Assembly: GCA_934597465.1 (NCBI GenBank)
Contig: CAKTSC010000104.1
Span: forward strand, 1-5,904
DNA from: an uncultured Dysosmobacter sp.
GTDB lineage: Bacteria; Bacillota; Clostridia; Oscillospirales; Oscillospiraceae
DNA: 5,904 bases
Reading direction: 5' to 3'
The position numbers and the translations under genes are program-made. Below the pieces are notes generated by a model. It ran no database searches. It was not told where the DNA came from and saw only the letters and a list, made by a program, of their open reading frames with translations. Shown piece by piece: positions 4,786 through 5,904 of the stretch (position 1 is its first letter; each line of letters begins with the position of its first letter).

Positions 4786-5799
4786 TCAATATTCGTAGTT
4801 CACGATGGCGTCGATGTTCTCCTGGCCGAACTGGGGCGCGTACTTCTCATACACGGGAGCCATGGCGGCCTGGAACTCGGCGACGTCGGGATACGTGACC
4901 TGCAGGCCCTTCTCCTCCATCTCGGAGATCTGGGCGACCTCGTTGTCCTCGCAGCAGGAGCGCTCATAGTCGGCGGCCTCGGCGGCGGCCTCCATCAGAG
5001 CGGTCTGATAGGCGGGATCCAGCTTGTCGAACACGGCCTTGCTGAAGAGGATGACGGAGGGGGAGTAGACGTGGTTGGTGATGGCCATGTAATCCTGTGC
5101 CTCATAGACGGCGTTGGAATAGATGACGGCGATGGGGTTCTCCTGGCCGTCGATGACCTTCTGCTGCAGGGAGGTGAAGACCTCAGACCAGGCCATGGGG
5201 GTGGGATCCATGCCCAGGGCGGAGAAGGCGTCCATGTGGACCTGGTTCTCCATGCAGCGCAGCTTCAGCCCGGCGCAGTCCGCCACGGAGTTGATGGGGT
5301 GCTTGGAGTTGGTCATCTCACGGAAGCCGTTCTCCCAGAAAGCGCCGCCCACGATGCCCACGTTGTCCAGCTTGGCAAGGAGGTTCTGGCCGATCTCGCC
5401 GTCCAGCACGGCATGGGCGTGGTCATAGCTGGTGAAGAGGAAGGGCAGATCCAGGATCAGGAAGTCCTCCACAAAGTTGCCCAGAGGGCCGGTGGAGCTG
5501 ACGGCGATGTCCAGGGTGCCCATCTGCAGATCCTCGATGTTGGCGCGCTCGTCGCCCAGCTGGGCGGAGTGGAAGATGTCGATCTCCACGGCGCCGTTGG
5601 TCTTCTCCTTCACCAGCTCCGCGAAGCGCTCCAGGCCCAGCTGATAGGGATGGGTGTTGGCGCAGGAGTGGGAGGCCCGCAGGACGATGGTGGCGCCGTC
5701 GCCGCCGGCGCTGCCCTGGGGGGTCTGGCCGCCGCTGCCGCAGGCGCTGAGGGCCAGAAGCATCGCCAGGGACAGGATCAATGCTGCAATCTTTTTCAT
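4786..5799 (-). CDS. dctP: TRAP transporter solute-binding lipoprotein DctP
   Basis: This is the extracytoplasmic substrate-binding subunit of the TRAP transporter; it captures an organic acid and passes it to DctQM. It has 337 residues. A lysine-start signal peptide ends in the lipobox LSAC (17-20), so C20 should be lipidated and the protein anchored to the outer face of the membrane. A Gly/Ser-rich linker (21-35) follows. Family signatures are FWENGFREMTN (154-164), GLKLRCMENQ (177-186) with R181, the arginine that usually binds the substrate carboxylate, and the GMDPTPMAWSEVFTSLQQ (196-213) and DGQENP (218-222) region. AAGGAG lies about 10 bases before the start codon. It is the first gene of the operon. 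The ligand is unknown: C4-dicarboxylates, sugar acids and other carboxylates are all handled by this family, and no catabolic gene is in view. Confidence 0.95.
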   Translation of the reverse strand: MKKIAALILSLAMLLALSACGSGGQTPQGSAGGDGATIVLRASHSCANTHPYQLGLERFAELVKEKTNGAVEIDIFHSAQLGDERANIEDLQMGTLDIAVSSTGPLGNFVEDFLILDLPFLFTSYDHAHAVLDGEIGQNLLAKLDNVGIVGGAFWENGFREMTNSKHPINSVADCAGLKLRCMENQVHMDAFSALGMDPTPMAWSEVFTSLQQKVIDGQENPIAVIYSNAVYEAQDYMAITNHVYSPSVILFSKAVFDKLDPAYQTALMEAAAEAADYERSCCEDNEVAQISEMEEKGLQVTYPDVAEFQAAMAPVYEKYAPQFGQENIDAIVNYEY

Positions 5800-5904
5800 G
5801 GTATGTTCTCTCCTTTTCTTCTCATGTACTTCCCTTTTTGCGATCTATCTCCAAACGGAAATCCGTTTTGAGACCGTGATTTTGGAGCGGTGGTCTGTCC
5901 TCCC
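5800..5904 (-). promoter_or_regulatory. Upstream region of the TRAP operon with a candidate operator palindrome
   Basis: This non-coding region holds the dctP ribosome binding site (AAGGAG, 5810-5815). AAACGGA (5853-5859) and TCCGTTT (5862-5868) form a 16-bp palindrome with a 2-base centre, whose near edge is 54 bases before the start codon. A weaker pair, AGACC (5871-5875) and GGTCT (5892-5896), lies just upstream. I could not identify a convincing -35/-10 pair, so the promoter may lie partly beyond the window edge. The palindrome could be a repressor operator or a leader stem-loop. Confidence 0.35.

Noticed and set aside
4666..5871. Long plus-strand open frame (about 401 codons) opposite dctP
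   Set aside because: It has low-complexity Gly, Val, Leu, His and Asp composition typical of a complement-strand shadow, and dctP on the other strand has a signal peptide, family motifs and a ribosome binding site.

Overview
The window is GC-rich DNA, above 60% by eye. It is probably from an anaerobic gut-type Clostridia (Bacillota), possibly Oscillospirales. This placement rests on four traits: a thioredoxin reductase of the clostridial NAD(P)H-independent type, a RecR resembling clostridial homologues, a TRAP solute-binding protein made as a lipoprotein (as expected without an outer membrane), and strong AGGAGG-type ribosome binding sites throughout. The lineage is inferred and has not been checked by a search.

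Left block (1-1482). Positions 1-149 are non-coding. They hold a 60-base repeat-like element with an inverted repeat, a hairpin with T's before and A's after its stem, and a probable terminator for the minus-strand operon trxB-trxA. That operon encodes a thioredoxin reductase-like flavoprotein and a canonical thioredoxin. The flavoprotein keeps its FAD sites and the CATC redox centre, but has lost the NADPH-binding motifs and part of that domain. It therefore looks like a ferredoxin-dependent flavin thioredoxin reductase that passes electrons to the thioredoxin encoded next to it.

Middle block (1483-2827). A divergent, well-formed sigma-70-type promoter (TTGCTT, 17 bp, TGCTACAAT) drives rpe (ribulose-phosphate 3-epimerase) and recR (recombination mediator). 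The recR ribosome binding site overlaps the rpe stop codon. Two hairpins follow: a recR terminator, and a near-perfect inverted repeat that can terminate transcription from both sides, because the next genes converge on recR.

Right block (2844-5904, minus strand). A complete three-gene TRAP transporter is encoded in the order dctP-dctQ-dctM: a solute-binding lipoprotein, a small membrane subunit and a large membrane subunit. dctQ and dctM overlap in TAATG and are probably translationally coupled. A 134-base spacer with very GC-rich hairpins separates dctP from dctQ, which could help set a higher level of the binding protein. A 16-bp palindrome upstream of dctP is a candidate operator. No regulator or catabolic enzyme is visible, so the substrate cannot be named.

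All seven coding genes look intact. There is no RNA gene, CRISPR array, transposase or phage gene. I see no wholly new multi-gene system; the most unusual item is the NADPH-site-less thioredoxin reductase.
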